Assembly: GCF_000283655.1 (NCBI RefSeq)
Contig: NC_016586.1
Span: 683,501-747,500, forward strand
Direction of reading: 5' to 3'
DNA: 64,000 nt
DNA from: Azospirillum lipoferum 4B
GTDB lineage: Bacteria > Pseudomonadota > Alphaproteobacteria > Azospirillales > Azospirillaceae
Positions 55,690-64,000 of the stretch are shown in pieces (positions within the stretch are counted from its first letter, which is position 1; each line of letters starts with the position of its first letter). Below the pieces are notes generated by a model. The model was not told where the DNA came from. It searched no databases and saw only the letters and a program-made list of their open reading frames with translations. The position numbers and the translations under genes are program-made.

Positions 55690-55972
55690 CACCACTGGAT
55701 TGGCGCCCGCCGGCGAACTCCACATCGCCTCGCTGCTGCTGCATGTGCGGCCCGACCGGCAGCCGACGGTCCGCGCGGCCATTGCGGCCATGCCCGGCAC
55801 CGAGCTTCACATCGAACAGTCCGGCAAGATGGTGGTCACCGTCGAAGGACCGCATGAGGGGTGGATCGCCGACCGCATGACCGCACTGCATCTGCTGGAC
55901 GGCGTGTTCTCCGCGGTCATGGTCTTCCACCATGTCGACCAGGGGGAGGCATTTGTGCCTTCCGAACCCTGA
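55676..55972 (+). CDS. napD: NapD, Tat-signal chaperone of NapA
   Basis: NapD binds the NapA signal peptide and holds it until the molybdenum cofactor is inserted. The 98-residue protein starts [20 protein letters not shown] and has [18 protein letters not shown], both typical. The ATG at 55676 overlaps the napF end by 14 bases; GGGAG precedes it. Confidence 0.92.
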   Translation: MPSDDTTGLAPAGELHIASLLLHVRPDRQPTVRAAIAAMPGTELHIEQSGKMVVTVEGPHEGWIADRMTALHLLDGVFSAVMVFHHVDQGEAFVPSEP

Positions 55973-56027
55973 ACCCTCCCTGCCCTGCCCGTCCGACCCG
56001 AATGCCAGAAGAGAAGGGGGAACGCCC

Positions 56028-58520
56028 ATGTTGGACCGTCGCGATTTCATCAAGGCCCAGGCGGTCGCCGCCGCCGCCGCCGCGGGCGGGATCGGCCTGC
56101 CGGCCGCCGCCCAGCCGTCGATGGTGGCGGGCGAGGACGCGATGCTGAAATGGTCCAAGGCGCCCTGCCGCTTCTGCGGAACCGGCTGCGGCGTGATGGT
56201 CGCGACCAAGGACAACCGCGTGGTCGCCACCCACGGCGACATGCAGGCGGAGGTCAACCGCGGCCTGAACTGCGTGAAGGGCTATTTCCTGTCCAAGATC
56301 ATGTATGGCGAGGACCGCCTGACCCAGCCGCTGCTGCGCATGCGCGACGGCAAGTACCATAAGGACGGCGAGTTCCAGCCGGTGTCGTGGGACCGCGCCT
56401 TCGACGAGATGGCCAGCCAGTGGAAGCGCGTGCTGAAGGCCAAGGGACCGGATGCGGTCGGCATGTTCGGCTCCGGCCAATGGACGATCTGGGAAGGCTA
56501 TGCGGCGTCCAAGCTGATGCGCGCCGGCTTCCGCACCAACAACCTGGACCCCAACGCCCGCCACTGCATGGCGTCGGCCGCCGTCGCCTTCATCCGCACC
56601 TTCGGCATGGACGAGCCGATGGGCTGCTACGACGATTTCGAGCATGCCGACGCCTTCGTGCTGTGGGGCTCCAACATGGCGGAGATGCACCCCATCCTGT
56701 GGACGCGGATCACCGACCGCCGGCTGGTGCACAGCCATGTGAAGGTGGCGGTGCTGTCGACCTTCGAACATCGCAGCTTCGAGCTGGCCGACATCCCGAT
56801 GATCTTCGAGCCGGGAACCGATCTGGCGATCCTGAACTACATCGCCAACCACATCATCCAGACCGACCGGGTGAACAGGGCGTTCGTCGGGAAGCACTGC
56901 AACTTCCGCCTGGGGCAGAAGGACATCGGTTATGGCCTGCGCCCGGAAAGCGTGCTGGAGGTGCGGGCGGCCAACGCCAAGGACCCGGCGGATTCCAAGC
57001 CTATCGACTTCGGCGCCTTCGCCAAGTTCGTCAGCACCTACACGCTGGACTACACCGCCGAGCTGACCAAGGTGCCGAAGGAAAGGCTGCTGGCGCTCGC
57101 CGAGATGTATGCGGATCCGAAGACCAAGGTCATGTCGCTGTGGACCATGGGGTTCAACCAGCATGTCCGCGGCGTGTGGGTGAACCACATGGTCTACAAC
57201 ATCCACCTGCTGACCGGGAAAATCTCCGAGCCCGGCAACAGCCCCTTCTCGCTGACCGGCCAGCCGTCCGCCTGCGGCACCGCGCGCGAGGTCGGCACCT
57301 TCTCCCACCGGCTGCCGGCGGACATGCAGGTCGCCAACCCCACCCACCGCGCTCACACCGAGCGGGCGTGGAAGCTGCCCAAGGACCTGCTGTCGGCCAA
57401 GATCGGCTACCACGCCGTCCAGCAGGACCGCATGCTGAAGGACGGCAAGCTCAACGCCTACTGGATCATGGTGAACAACAACCTCCAGGCGGCTCCCAAC
57501 AGCGCCAACGAGACCTATCCCGGATACCGCAATCCTGAGAATTTCATCGTGGTGTCCGACGCCTACCCCACCGTCACCGCCTCGGCCGCCGACCTGATCC
57601 TGCCGGCCGCCATGTGGGTGGAGAAGGAAGGCGCCTACGGCAATGCCGAACGCCGCACCCATTTCTGGCACCAGCTGGTCACCGCACCGGGCGAGGCGCG
57701 CTCCGACCTGTGGCAGCTGATGGAGTTCTCCAAACGCTTCACCACGGACGAGGTGTGGCCGGCCGACGTGCTGGACGCCAACCCTTCCTATCGCGGCAAG
57801 TCGCTGTTCGACGTGCTGTACCGCAACGGCAATGTCGACCGCTTCCCCCTGTCGGACGTCGATCCCGACTATGCCAACGACGAGTCCATGGATTTCGGCT
57901 TCTACGTCCAGAAGGGCCTGTTCGAGGAATATGCCGATTTCGGCCGCGGCCACGGCCACGATCTGGCGCCTTTCGACAGGTACCATCAGGAGCGCGGCCT
58001 GCGATGGCCGGTGGTGGACGGCAAGGAGACGCGCTGGCGCTACCGCGAGGGGCTGGACCCCTTCGTCAAGCCGGGCGAAGACGTCCGCTTCTACGGCAAC
58101 CCGGACGGCAAGGCCAACATCTTCGCCTTCCCCTACGAGCCGCCGGCCGAGGAACCCGACAAGGATTTCGACCTGTGGCTGGTGACGGGCCGGGTGCTGG
58201 AGCATTGGCACAGCGGTTCCATGACCATGCGGGTGCCGGAGCTGTACAAGGCGATGCCGATGGCGCTGGTCTTCATGCATCCCGACGACGCCAAGGCGCG
58301 CGGCCTGCGCCGCGGGTCGGAGGTGAAGGTGATGTCGCGGCGCGGCGAGATGCAGACGCGGGTGGAGACGCGCGGGCGCAACAAGCCGCCGCGCGGCGTG
58401 GTCTTCGTGCCCTGGTTCGACTCCGCCCGGCTGATCAACAAGTGCACGCTGGATGCCACCGACCCGATCAGCAAGCAGTCCGACTTCAAGAAGTGCGCCG
58501 TCAAGATCGTCGCGGTCTGA
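56028..58520 (+). CDS. napA: Periplasmic nitrate reductase, catalytic subunit NapA
   Basis: NapA reduces nitrate to nitrite in the periplasm with a molybdenum bis-MGD cofactor. The 830-residue protein has a Tat signal ([14 protein letters not shown]), [4Fe-4S] cysteines 47, 50, 54 and 82 ([11 protein letters not shown] ... NCVKGYF) and the molybdenum ligand Cys180 (ARHCMAS). An ATG at 56028 follows AAGGGGGAAC. It lies between napD and napB. Confidence 0.97.
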   Translation: MLDRRDFIKAQAVAAAAAAGGIGLPAAAQPSMVAGEDAMLKWSKAPCRFCGTGCGVMVATKDNRVVATHGDMQAEVNRGLNCVKGYFLSKIMYGEDRLTQPLLRMRDGKYHKDGEFQPVSWDRAFDEMASQWKRVLKAKGPDAVGMFGSGQWTIWEGYAASKLMRAGFRTNNLDPNARHCMASAAVAFIRTFGMDEPMGCYDDFEHADAFVLWGSNMAEMHPILWTRITDRRLVHSHVKVAVLSTFEHRSFELADIPMIFEPGTDLAILNYIANHIIQTDRVNRAFVGKHCNFRLGQKDIGYGLRPESVLEVRAANAKDPADSKPIDFGAFAKFVSTYTLDYTAELTKVPKERLLALAEMYADPKTKVMSLWTMGFNQHVRGVWVNHMVYNIHLLTGKISEPGNSPFSLTGQPSACGTAREVGTFSHRLPADMQVANPTHRAHTERAWKLPKDLLSAKIGYHAVQQDRMLKDGKLNAYWIMVNNNLQAAPNSANETYPGYRNPENFIVVSDAYPTVTASAADLILPAAMWVEKEGAYGNAERRTHFWHQLVTAPGEARSDLWQLMEFSKRFTTDEVWPADVLDANPSYRGKSLFDVLYRNGNVDRFPLSDVDPDYANDESMDFGFYVQKGLFEEYADFGRGHGHDLAPFDRYHQERGLRWPVVDGKETRWRYREGLDPFVKPGEDVRFYGNPDGKANIFAFPYEPPAEEPDKDFDLWLVTGRVLEHWHSGSMTMRVPELYKAMPMALVFMHPDDAKARGLRRGSEVKVMSRRGEMQTRVETRGRNKPPRGVVFVPWFDSARLINKCTLDATDPISKQSDFKKCAVKIVAV

Positions 58521-58535
58521 GGGAGGAGTTGAGCC

Positions 58536-59033
58536 ATGCGTCCCCATCACCTCGCCGCGCTGGCGGTGCTGCCCTTCCTCGTGCCGGCGATGCTGTCGGC
58601 CCAGAGCAGCGGCGGACCTGCCGAACCGCGCCGGCTGGACTCGCCCTTCCGGCCGCCGGTGAACTTCGTCGAGCAGATCTCGCCGCCGCCGATCCCGCCC
58701 GACGTCACCGACGACCGCCGGGTCGCCCGCAATTACCCGGAACAGCCGCCGGTCATCCCGCACAATATCCGCGACTACCAGATCACGCTGAACAACAACC
58801 AGTGCCTGACCTGCCACAGCCGCCGCTTCACCGAGGCGGTGCAGGCGCCGATGGTCAGCATCACCCATTACGTCGACCGCGAGGGACAGACGCTGGGTGC
58901 CGTCTCGCCACGGCGCTATTTCTGCATGCAGTGCCATGTGCCGCAGACGAGGGCGCAGCCCATCGTTCCCAACACCTTCACCGATCTCGATACCCTGGTC
59001 AGCCGGCCATCCGACCGGGGAGACCGGCGATGA
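58536..59033 (+). CDS. napB: NapB, dihaem cytochrome c subunit
   Basis: The 165-residue periplasmic protein passes electrons from NapC to NapA. It has a signal peptide (about 1-22), and two haem-binding motifs CLTCH and CMQCH. GGGAGGAG precedes the ATG, and the end overlaps napC by 4 bases. Confidence 0.94.
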   Translation: MRPHHLAALAVLPFLVPAMLSAQSSGGPAEPRRLDSPFRPPVNFVEQISPPPIPPDVTDDRRVARNYPEQPPVIPHNIRDYQITLNNNQCLTCHSRRFTEAVQAPMVSITHYVDREGQTLGAVSPRRYFCMQCHVPQTRAQPIVPNTFTDLDTLVSRPSDRGDRR

Positions 59034-59740
59034 AGGCGCGCATCCCGGTGTCGGTGCGGCGGGCCTGGCAGACCATCTCCCGTCCCAGCCGAAGCCTCAG
59101 CCTCGGCTTCCTGACGCTGGGCGGCTTCCTGGCCGGGGTGTTCTTCTGGGGCGGCTTCAACACCGCGCTGGAGGCCACCAACACCGAGGCCTTCTGCATC
59201 AGCTGCCACGAGATGCAGGCGAACGTCTATGAGGAGCTGAAGCAGACCATCCACTTCACCAACCGGTCCGGCGTGCGGGCGACCTGTCCCGACTGCCATG
59301 TCCCGCACGAGTGGACCGACAAGATCGCCCGCAAGATGCAGGCATCGAAGGAGGTCTGGGGCAAGATCTTCGGCACCATCGACACCCGCGACAAGTTCCT
59401 CGCCATGCGCCGCGAACTGGCGGAACATGAATGGGCGCGGCTGAAGGCCAACAACTCCCTGGAATGCCGCAACTGCCACAGCGCCGATTCCATGGACATC
59501 ACCAAGCAGGGCGCGCGGGCGGCGCGCATCCACGAGCAGTATCTGTTCACCGGCGAGCGAACCTGCATCGACTGCCACAAGGGCATCGCCCACCGCCTGC
59601 CCGACATGCAGGGCGTCCCGCCGGGGTGGAGCGAGGCGTCCGACAATCCGCAGAAGCCCATCGGCCATTGGCTGGCCAGCACGGGGGTGGGTGATGGGGC
59701 TCACGGCGGAATGGCCCTGCCCGCCCCAGCCCCGCGGTGA
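59030..59740 (+). CDS. napC: NapC, tetrahaem quinol dehydrogenase
   Basis: NapC is a membrane-anchored NapC/NirT cytochrome that oxidises quinol and feeds NapB. The 236-residue protein has one N-terminal helix ([20 protein letters not shown]) and four haem motifs: CISCH, CPDCH, CRNCH, CIDCH. Its ATG overlaps the napB stop (ATGA). It is the last nap gene and converges with parB. Confidence 0.95.
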   Translation: MKARIPVSVRRAWQTISRPSRSLSLGFLTLGGFLAGVFFWGGFNTALEATNTEAFCISCHEMQANVYEELKQTIHFTNRSGVRATCPDCHVPHEWTDKIARKMQASKEVWGKIFGTIDTRDKFLAMRRELAEHEWARLKANNSLECRNCHSADSMDITKQGARAARIHEQYLFTGERTCIDCHKGIAHRLPDMQGVPPGWSEASDNPQKPIGHWLASTGVGDGAHGGMALPAPAPR

Positions 59741-59747
59741 CCCTGCC

Positions 59748-59799
59748 GGTCGGAATCCGACCACCCGCCTGCATAGCGCGTGGTGGTCGGATTCCGACC
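59748..59799. repeat. Paired inverted repeat next to parB, possible parS
   Basis: A perfect 18-base inverted repeat (GGTCGGAATCCGACCACC and its complement) flanks a 16-base spacer. Each arm contains its own palindrome, GGTCGGA-A-TCCGACC or GGTCGGA-T-TCCGACC. It lies in the 63 bases between napC and parB. No T-run follows, so a centromere site is as likely as a terminator. Confidence 0.5.
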
Positions 59800-59803
59800 A
59801 GTC

Positions 59804-60706
59804 CTATTCGGTGGCCGCCAGCACCGCGTCGATGGATGCCCGCATCTCCAGCAAGGCCTGACGGTCGGTCTCCGACAGCGGCTGCGGCTTCTCCTGCAAC
59901 TCCCTCAGCACGTCACGCGCCTGGAACACCGGCTTGGCCGCACGTTTGGGCAGGGCGCTGAACGCCACGCCGGCCGGCGCACTGACCGCTGGGCGCTTCG
60001 CCGCCGTCTCCGGCGACGCTGCAGCAGGATCGGCGGCGGGGGAGGGTGGGGCGCCCGCATCCGACCGCTTCAGCTTTTCCCAGGCCCGCAGCTGCTCGTC
60101 CTGGTCCTCGATTGCCGCCAGTGCCTCCAGCTTCGACTTGGTCGGGCGCAAAGCGGCGTAGTCGGCGCGGATGGCCGGCGCCAGACGCTGGAAGGACAGC
60201 ATCATGGTGACGTAGGTCTTCTTGCGGCCAAGCGCGTCGGCGAGCTGCCGGTGCGAATAGCCGTGCCGCTCGGCCAGACGGAACAGGGCGTCGGATTCCT
60301 CCAGAGGGTTCAGGTCGCTCCGCTGCAGGTTCTCGACGATGGCGATCTCCTCGTCGTCGTCGCCGGTGAACAGGATGCCGAAGATGGTTTCCCGCCCGAG
60401 CAGCCGCATCGCCCGCAGCCGCCGCTCGCCATAGACCAGCTGCCAACGGTCGTCGGCGATCTGGCGCACGCCGACCGGCTGCTGCAGCCCATGGCGTTCG
60501 ATGGAGGCGGCGAGGCCCTGCAACTCCTCCTCGTCGAACTCGCGCCGCGGCTGGTTCGGGTTGGGGGCGATGCGGTCCAGCGGCACTTCGACCAGATGGG
60601 GGGCATGGCGGCTGAGGCCGAACAGCGCATCCTTCACGCGGGCGGCGGCCGTGCTGTTGGCGCTCTGGGCGGATTTCTGCGCCTTGCCCAGCAGACTACG
60701 CGACAC
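59804..60706 (-). CDS. parB: Partition protein ParB
   Basis: ParB binds centromere sites and, in known members, uses CTP to slide as a clamp. The 300-residue protein has box I PNPNQPRREFDEEEL, the CTP motif YGERRLRAMRLLG, and a helix-turn-helix YSHRQLADALGRKKTYVTMM. The C-terminus is a possible dimer domain. A GTG start at 60706 overlaps the parA end by 11 bases, with AAGGAGG upstream. Confidence 0.9.
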   Translation of the reverse strand: MSRSLLGKAQKSAQSANSTAAARVKDALFGLSRHAPHLVEVPLDRIAPNPNQPRREFDEEELQGLAASIERHGLQQPVGVRQIADDRWQLVYGERRLRAMRLLGRETIFGILFTGDDDEEIAIVENLQRSDLNPLEESDALFRLAERHGYSHRQLADALGRKKTYVTMMLSFQRLAPAIRADYAALRPTKSKLEALAAIEDQDEQLRAWEKLKRSDAGAPPSPAADPAAASPETAAKRPAVSAPAGVAFSALPKRAAKPVFQARDVLRELQEKPQPLSETDRQALLEMRASIDAVLAATE

Positions 60707-61709
60707 GGTCGACCTCCTTCATGCGGATGATGCGTTCCTCGACCAGGGCGGCGGCGACATCACGGTAGACGGCGGCACCGGCGACATCGGGCATGGCCTC
60801 GACCGCGGCGCGGCCGACCGAAGTCGCCTGGGCATAGACCGAAGCCTTCGGTACCGGATCGAAGACCCGCAGATGGGGGCCGTACTGCTCCTGGATCTGC
60901 TCCAGAACCTCGCGGTCGTTGCGCTCGCGCTGTTTGTAGATGGTCGGAACGATGCCCAGCACCGACAGGGCGGTGTTCATCCGGCGCCGGATCTTGGCGA
61001 CATTCTCCAGCAGGAAACCCATGCCGAGCAGGCTGAACTTTTCTGTCTGGCACGGGATGATGGCGGTGTGGGCGGCCACCATGGCGTTCTTCGTCAGCTC
61101 GCCGATGTTGGGCGGCGTGTCGATGATGATGAAGTCGAAGGTCCGCTTCGCCGCGGCGATCTTCTCCTTCATGATGAAGTCGCCGCCGGCTTCCTTGCCC
61201 AGTTCGACCTCCGTCTCGGCCAGCCGGATGGAGGAGGGGGCGACCCGCAGCCCGCTCTCCTCGACGGTGACCAGGATGTCGCGCAATTCCAGGTCGCCAT
61301 GCATGACGTAGTAGAGGGTCTTGGCGTCGGCCTCCAGCGTGTAGGAGTCGATGCCGAGATGCTGCGTCGCGTTGGCCTGCGGATCGCAATCGATCAGCAT
61401 CGTCGCATAGCCCTGGAGGGCGAGGGCGGAGGCGATGTTGACGGCGGACACCGTCTTGGCGCAGCCGCCCTTCTGGTTCGCCACGACGACGACCAGCGCC
61501 GGCCCGCCCAGCTTCTCGACCCCGGCGGCATCGCGCCGGATCAGCGCGTCGAGCGCCGCCGGGATGCGCTCGGCATCATTCTCCCAGCGGCTGACCTTCT
61601 GCTTGTCGTAGCGGCGCTGCAGCCGTTCGTTCAGCCAGACGGCGAATTCGGACTGCGACAGCCCCTTCGCCTCGCGGTAGGTCCGCAACTCCTCGCCCTT
61701 CACCGTCAC
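60696..61709 (-). CDS. parA: Partition ATPase ParA with N-terminal helix-turn-helix
   Basis: This 337-residue type Ia ParA drives plasmid segregation and likely represses its own operon. The N-terminus is a DNA-binding domain (EELRTYREAKGLSQSEFAVW), followed by the ATPase with deviant Walker A NQKGGCAKTVS, in which Ala replaces the second glycine, then LIDCDPQANATQHLG and FIIIDTPPN. GTG at 61709 or two codons later at 61703 (GGGAGG 5 bases upstream) could be the start. Confidence 0.88.
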   Translation of the reverse strand: MTVKGEELRTYREAKGLSQSEFAVWLNERLQRRYDKQKVSRWENDAERIPAALDALIRRDAAGVEKLGGPALVVVVANQKGGCAKTVSAVNIASALALQGYATMLIDCDPQANATQHLGIDSYTLEADAKTLYYVMHGDLELRDILVTVEESGLRVAPSSIRLAETEVELGKEAGGDFIMKEKIAAAKRTFDFIIIDTPPNIGELTKNAMVAAHTAIIPCQTEKFSLLGMGFLLENVAKIRRRMNTALSVLGIVPTIYKQRERNDREVLEQIQEQYGPHLRVFDPVPKASVYAQATSVGRAAVEAMPDVAGAAVYRDVAAALVEERIIRMKEVDRVA

Positions 61710-61741
61710 CTCCCCGACATGAGCCGGGCGGGAGGGTAGGG

Positions 61742-61805
61742 GTAGACGCTACGCCGGTCAAGAATGCCGTGGCAGAGGGCGTTCCGTCTACTGGGGAGCG
61801 TCTAC
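61742..61805. promoter_or_regulatory. Three GTAGACG heptamers upstream of parA
   Basis: GTAGACG occurs at 61742-61748 (forward) and CGTCTAC at 61785-61791 and 61799-61805 (reverse). They lie within 100 bases before the ParA start, where a type Ia ParA would bind its operator. Confidence 0.4.
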
Positions 61806-62027
61806 TGCCGCCGCCACCTTCTTGCTGCGGCGCGGTGCGCGCGTGGAGGGAAGGGCGGCCAGTTTCTCCTTCCGGGCCGCGACCTCCGCCCGGATGGCGG
61901 GCAGGGCGGCGTCGGCGGCCGTCCGCTGCTTCGGCGTCCCGCTGAGGGCAAGCCGCTCGGCGTTGGTGGCCAGCGTGGTCAGGTCGGTGTCGGCCATGCC
62001 CGGGAGTCTGTCGATCAGGTCGATCAT
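61788..62027 (-). CDS. Hypothetical 79-residue protein upstream of parA
   Basis: This basic helical 79-residue protein begins MIDLIDRLPGMADTDL and has a lysine- and arginine-rich tail. I recognise no family. AGGA lies 7 bases before the ATG at 62027. It lies 78 bases upstream of parA on the same strand and may be co-transcribed with it. The longer open frame above it is proline-rich shadow sequence. Confidence 0.5.
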   Translation of the reverse strand: MIDLIDRLPGMADTDLTTLATNAERLALSGTPKQRTAADAALPAIRAEVAARKEKLAALPSTRAPRRSKKVAAAVDAPQ

Positions 62028-62355
62028 GCTGCAATCCTGCTTTGGGTGCGGGGGAGGGGACGATGGCCGCGATGGAGACCGGAGCGTCGGCCGCCGGCTT
62101 TCCTGCCGGGGGGCAGGGGTAGGGGCAGGGGCGGCGGGGCCGTTGCTGTCCCATCCTGCGGTCCAGCATTGCGCCAGACCGCTGTCGGGCGGGTGCGGGT
62201 TCGATGAACTGGCGGTGCCGGCGGTGGCGGCCAGCCGCCCTGCCATGTGGGCGACACGCATCCACGGATCGGCGGAACCTGCTGGCGATGTCGGAACGGC
62301 TTTCTTATGGGGCATGCCCACTCCGGTCCCGGACCCCGGGAGAAAAGTGCAGGGG

Positions 62356-62389
62356 ACGAAAAGCAAAAGGGCGGCCCGAGGCCGCCCTT
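62356..62389 (-). terminator. Rho-independent terminator of the cold-shock gene
   Basis: On the minus strand AGGGCGGCC, loop TCG and GGCCGCCCT form a 9-base perfect stem followed by TTTGCTTTT. It lies 36 bases after the stop. Confidence 0.88.
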
Positions 62390-62424
62390 CTGGATCGCAT
62401 CAGGATCGTGCCGTTCCGCTACGC

Positions 62425-62634
62425 TCAGAGCGCACGCAGGTTCTCGGCCGAAACCTTGCCGCGGCGCGGATCGCGAACGGATTCGAACGACAGCTTCTGG
62501 CCTTCGTTCAGGTTGCCCATCCCAGCACGCTCGACGGCGGAGATATGAACGAAAACGTCATCGGAGCCGTCTTCCGGCTGGATGAAACCGAAGCCCTTGG
62601 TTGAATTGAACCACTTAACAGTACCGTTGGCCAT
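62425..62634 (-). CDS. Cold-shock domain protein (CspA family)
   Basis: The 69-residue protein is a single cold-shock domain with RNA-binding motifs KGFGFI and VFVHI. It binds single-stranded RNA or DNA and can unwind RNA hairpins. AAAGGA lies about 10 bases before the ATG. It could be cold- or growth-phase-induced; the long untranslated region upstream is typical. Confidence 0.94.
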   Translation of the reverse strand: MANGTVKWFNSTKGFGFIQPEDGSDDVFVHISAVERAGMGNLNEGQKLSFESVRDPRRGKVSAENLRAL

Positions 62635-63127
62635 GGGGCAGTGTCCTTTCCCGGGTTGCCGAGCTCAACATGAGCCAAGCATCAAATTCACCTAAGGCAG
62701 GAAGTTCAGCCTTCTGGAAGCTGAAAAACACAAAACCCAGAGCAACTTCGACCTGCCAAACCTGGGCGTTTGTCCGGACGATTGCAAGGAAAAATCCGGG
62801 AATGGCCGGCGTTTTTATTTTCCCGGACAGTATGATGGATCTGTGAAGTCCTGATTCACAATCGTCTTTTTCTGGCTATAGCCGTTCTCCCGCAACGGGT
62901 TACGGCCGATCCTGTACCCGGACCGGGCGGGCTGCGGACATCGTCGCCGGAAGGCCGCCGGAAGATGGATCCGGAAACCATCATGAGGGGCCAAGGGCAT
63001 CGGCCGAATGGTGGGGGCGGGGCAGAGGCTCCGCGTCAGCCACGCTGATACCGCCGATGGGGTGCGTTGACTTTGGCCGCCGCTCTGGCGCAGCTTGCGG
63101 GCCTGACCTCAGCCAGGGTGGGACGCC
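62635..63127. other. Intergenic region between the cold-shock gene and the second parA
   Basis: This 493-base divergent gap should hold the csp 5' leader (minus strand) and the promoter of the ParA-like gene. The part near 62820-62880 is AT-richer than the rest. I see no RNA gene or repeat. A small minus-strand frame at 62815-63000 has no recognisable content. Confidence 0.4.
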
Positions 63128-63763
63128 ATGCCGATCATCACGTCAGCCAGCACGAAGGGCGGGCCGGGAAAGACGACCCTGTCGCTCTGTCTTGCTGACC
63201 ACTGGCGCCGGGCCGGCCGCAAAGTGGAGTTGTTGGACATCGATCCCAACCGCAACCTGACCCAGTGGATCAAGGCGGCCGGGGCGCCGATAACCTGCAC
63301 CACGGTCGACGAGGACGACATCATCGAGGCGGCGACCGAGGCCGAACAGCGGGCGGATTGGGTCGTCATCGATGTCGCCGGCGTGCTGGCGCGCGGGCTG
63401 GTGCATTCCATCGGCGTCGCCAATGCGGTGCTCATCCCGTCGCGTCCCGACCTGAAGGATGCGCTGGAAGCCGCGCGCACCTATCAGCATGTGATCGCGG
63501 AGCAGAAGATGGCGCAGCGCCGCGATCCGCAGGCGCGCATTCCGGCTGCCGTGGTTCTGATGCAGGTGAACCGCCGCGCCCAGGCTGCCGGCTTCGCCCG
63601 CGAACAGCTCTCCGCCCTGAAGGTGCCGCTGCTGCCGGCGGAAATCCCGTTGCGCACCGCCTATCAGAACTATTCCTTTGCCGGCCTGCCGCTGGACGAT
63701 GCCATGGTGCGCGGCGACTTCGCCGAACTGGCCGCAAGCGTGGAAGACCTGATCCATGGCTAG
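63128..63763 (+). CDS. ParA-family ATPase, second copy
   Basis: This 211-residue protein is a short type Ib-like ParA without an N-terminal DNA-binding domain. It has deviant Walker A STKGGPGKTTL, LLDIDPNRNLTQW and WVVIDVAGVLARG; the usual DTPP motif is changed. It could partition a plasmid or position another complex. It overlaps the next gene by 8 bases, so the two form a unit. Confidence 0.87.
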   Translation: MPIITSASTKGGPGKTTLSLCLADHWRRAGRKVELLDIDPNRNLTQWIKAAGAPITCTTVDEDDIIEAATEAEQRADWVVIDVAGVLARGLVHSIGVANAVLIPSRPDLKDALEAARTYQHVIAEQKMAQRRDPQARIPAAVVLMQVNRRAQAAGFAREQLSALKVPLLPAEIPLRTAYQNYSFAGLPLDDAMVRGDFAELAASVEDLIHG

Positions 63764-64000
63764 GAAGCTGACCCCGCGCATCGTCACCGCCGACGAGGTA
63801 TCGGACATCCTCACTCCGTCGGAGGTCCCGGCTCCGCGCCTGTCGCGCCGGCCTGCCCCGGCCAGACTTCGCACCCGTGCGAACTTCGCCGACGTGATCC
63901 TCAGCCTGTGGGCAGAGGCGGAGGAGAATTTCCTGGCGATCGGCCGCTATCTCAACCATGCCAAGACAGTGTTGGAGCATGGCGAGTTCATGGCGATGGT
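63756..64000 (+). CDS. DUF3102-like protein, N-terminal part
   Basis: The frame starts MARKLTPRIVTADEVSDILT inside the end of the ParA gene and runs off the window edge after 81 residues. The segment ENFLAIGRYLNHAKTVLEHG, then EFMAMV, matches the DUF3102 pattern. A basic disordered N-terminus precedes it. It is probably the DNA-binding or adaptor partner of the ParA-like protein, which is inference from the overlap. Confidence 0.7.
   Translation, partial: MARKLTPRIVTADEVSDILTPSEVPAPRLSRRPAPARLRTRANFADVILSLWAEAEENFLAIGRYLNHAKTVLEHGEFMAM

Noticed and set aside
61440-61500. Loss of ATPase function in ParA because of KGGCAKT
   Set aside because: The signature lysine and catalytic lysine positions remain, and this variant occurs in other ParA-like proteins as far as I recall. 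It is not evidence of inactivity.

Overview
The window is very GC-rich and reads as a secondary replicon (megaplasmid or chromid) of an alphaproteobacterium. The gene families and layout fit Azospirillum or a close relative: a FixLJ/FixK-type oxygen circuit, Nap and clade I Nos nitrogen-oxide respiration, and alphaproteobacterial intergenic palindromes. The genus is inferred from family resemblance only. The replicon assignment rests on an iteron origin beside a replication initiator (10.1-12.0 kb), a parAB locus (59.8-61.7 kb) and a second ParA gene (63.1 kb).

Layout. 0-8.4 kb: the end of an amino-acid ABC transporter, adhE, a FixK-type regulator, a receiver-domain fragment, fixJ, fixL and uvsE. 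8.5-12 kb: replication region, with two minus-strand genes, about 13 iterons and the initiator gene. 12.1-14.2 kb: a TIR / NB-ARC / TPR protein that looks like a plasmid-borne immune STAND protein. 14.4-21.6 kb: a xylose operon (LacI regulator, xylB, xylA, xylF, xylH, xylG) with a likely operator. 21.9-26.4 kb: an orphan DEXH helicase, a LysR gene, a membrane protein and YceI. 26.4-29.3 kb: a nitric-oxide-response cluster (nnrS, a Crp/Fnr regulator, DUF1858 and DUF2249 genes) with three TTG-N8-CAA boxes. 29.4-30.7 kb: an SDR gene and an IS5 transposase remnant. 30.8-40.1 kb: an eight-gene operon joining pxpA, biotin carrier, biotin carboxylase, pxpB, pxpC and an ABC importer with a TorT-like binding protein, opposite a LysR gene. 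40.4-43 kb: ubiTUV for oxygen-independent ubiquinone synthesis. 43.2-52.6 kb: nosRZDFYLX plus a small tatA. 53-54.7 kb: a subtilase and a small I9-like protein. 54.9-59.7 kb: napEFDABC. 59.8-64 kb: parAB, small genes, a cold-shock gene, and a ParA/DUF3102 pair cut by the window edge.

How it works together. Much of the window serves life with little or no oxygen. FixLJ/FixK senses oxygen, Nap reduces nitrate, Nos reduces N2O, NnrS and its neighbours handle NO stress, UbiTUV keeps quinone synthesis going without O2, and AdhE can discard reductant. Near-perfect Crp/Fnr-type palindromes lie upstream of nosR, ubiT, the nnrS/regulator pair, the DUF1858 gene and the DUF2249 gene, which suggests one or two shared regulators. 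No nitrite or NO reductase gene is in the window, so those steps must be encoded elsewhere or be absent. A family of CCCTCTCCCG-type palindromes sits between genes and inside the nos and xyl operons.
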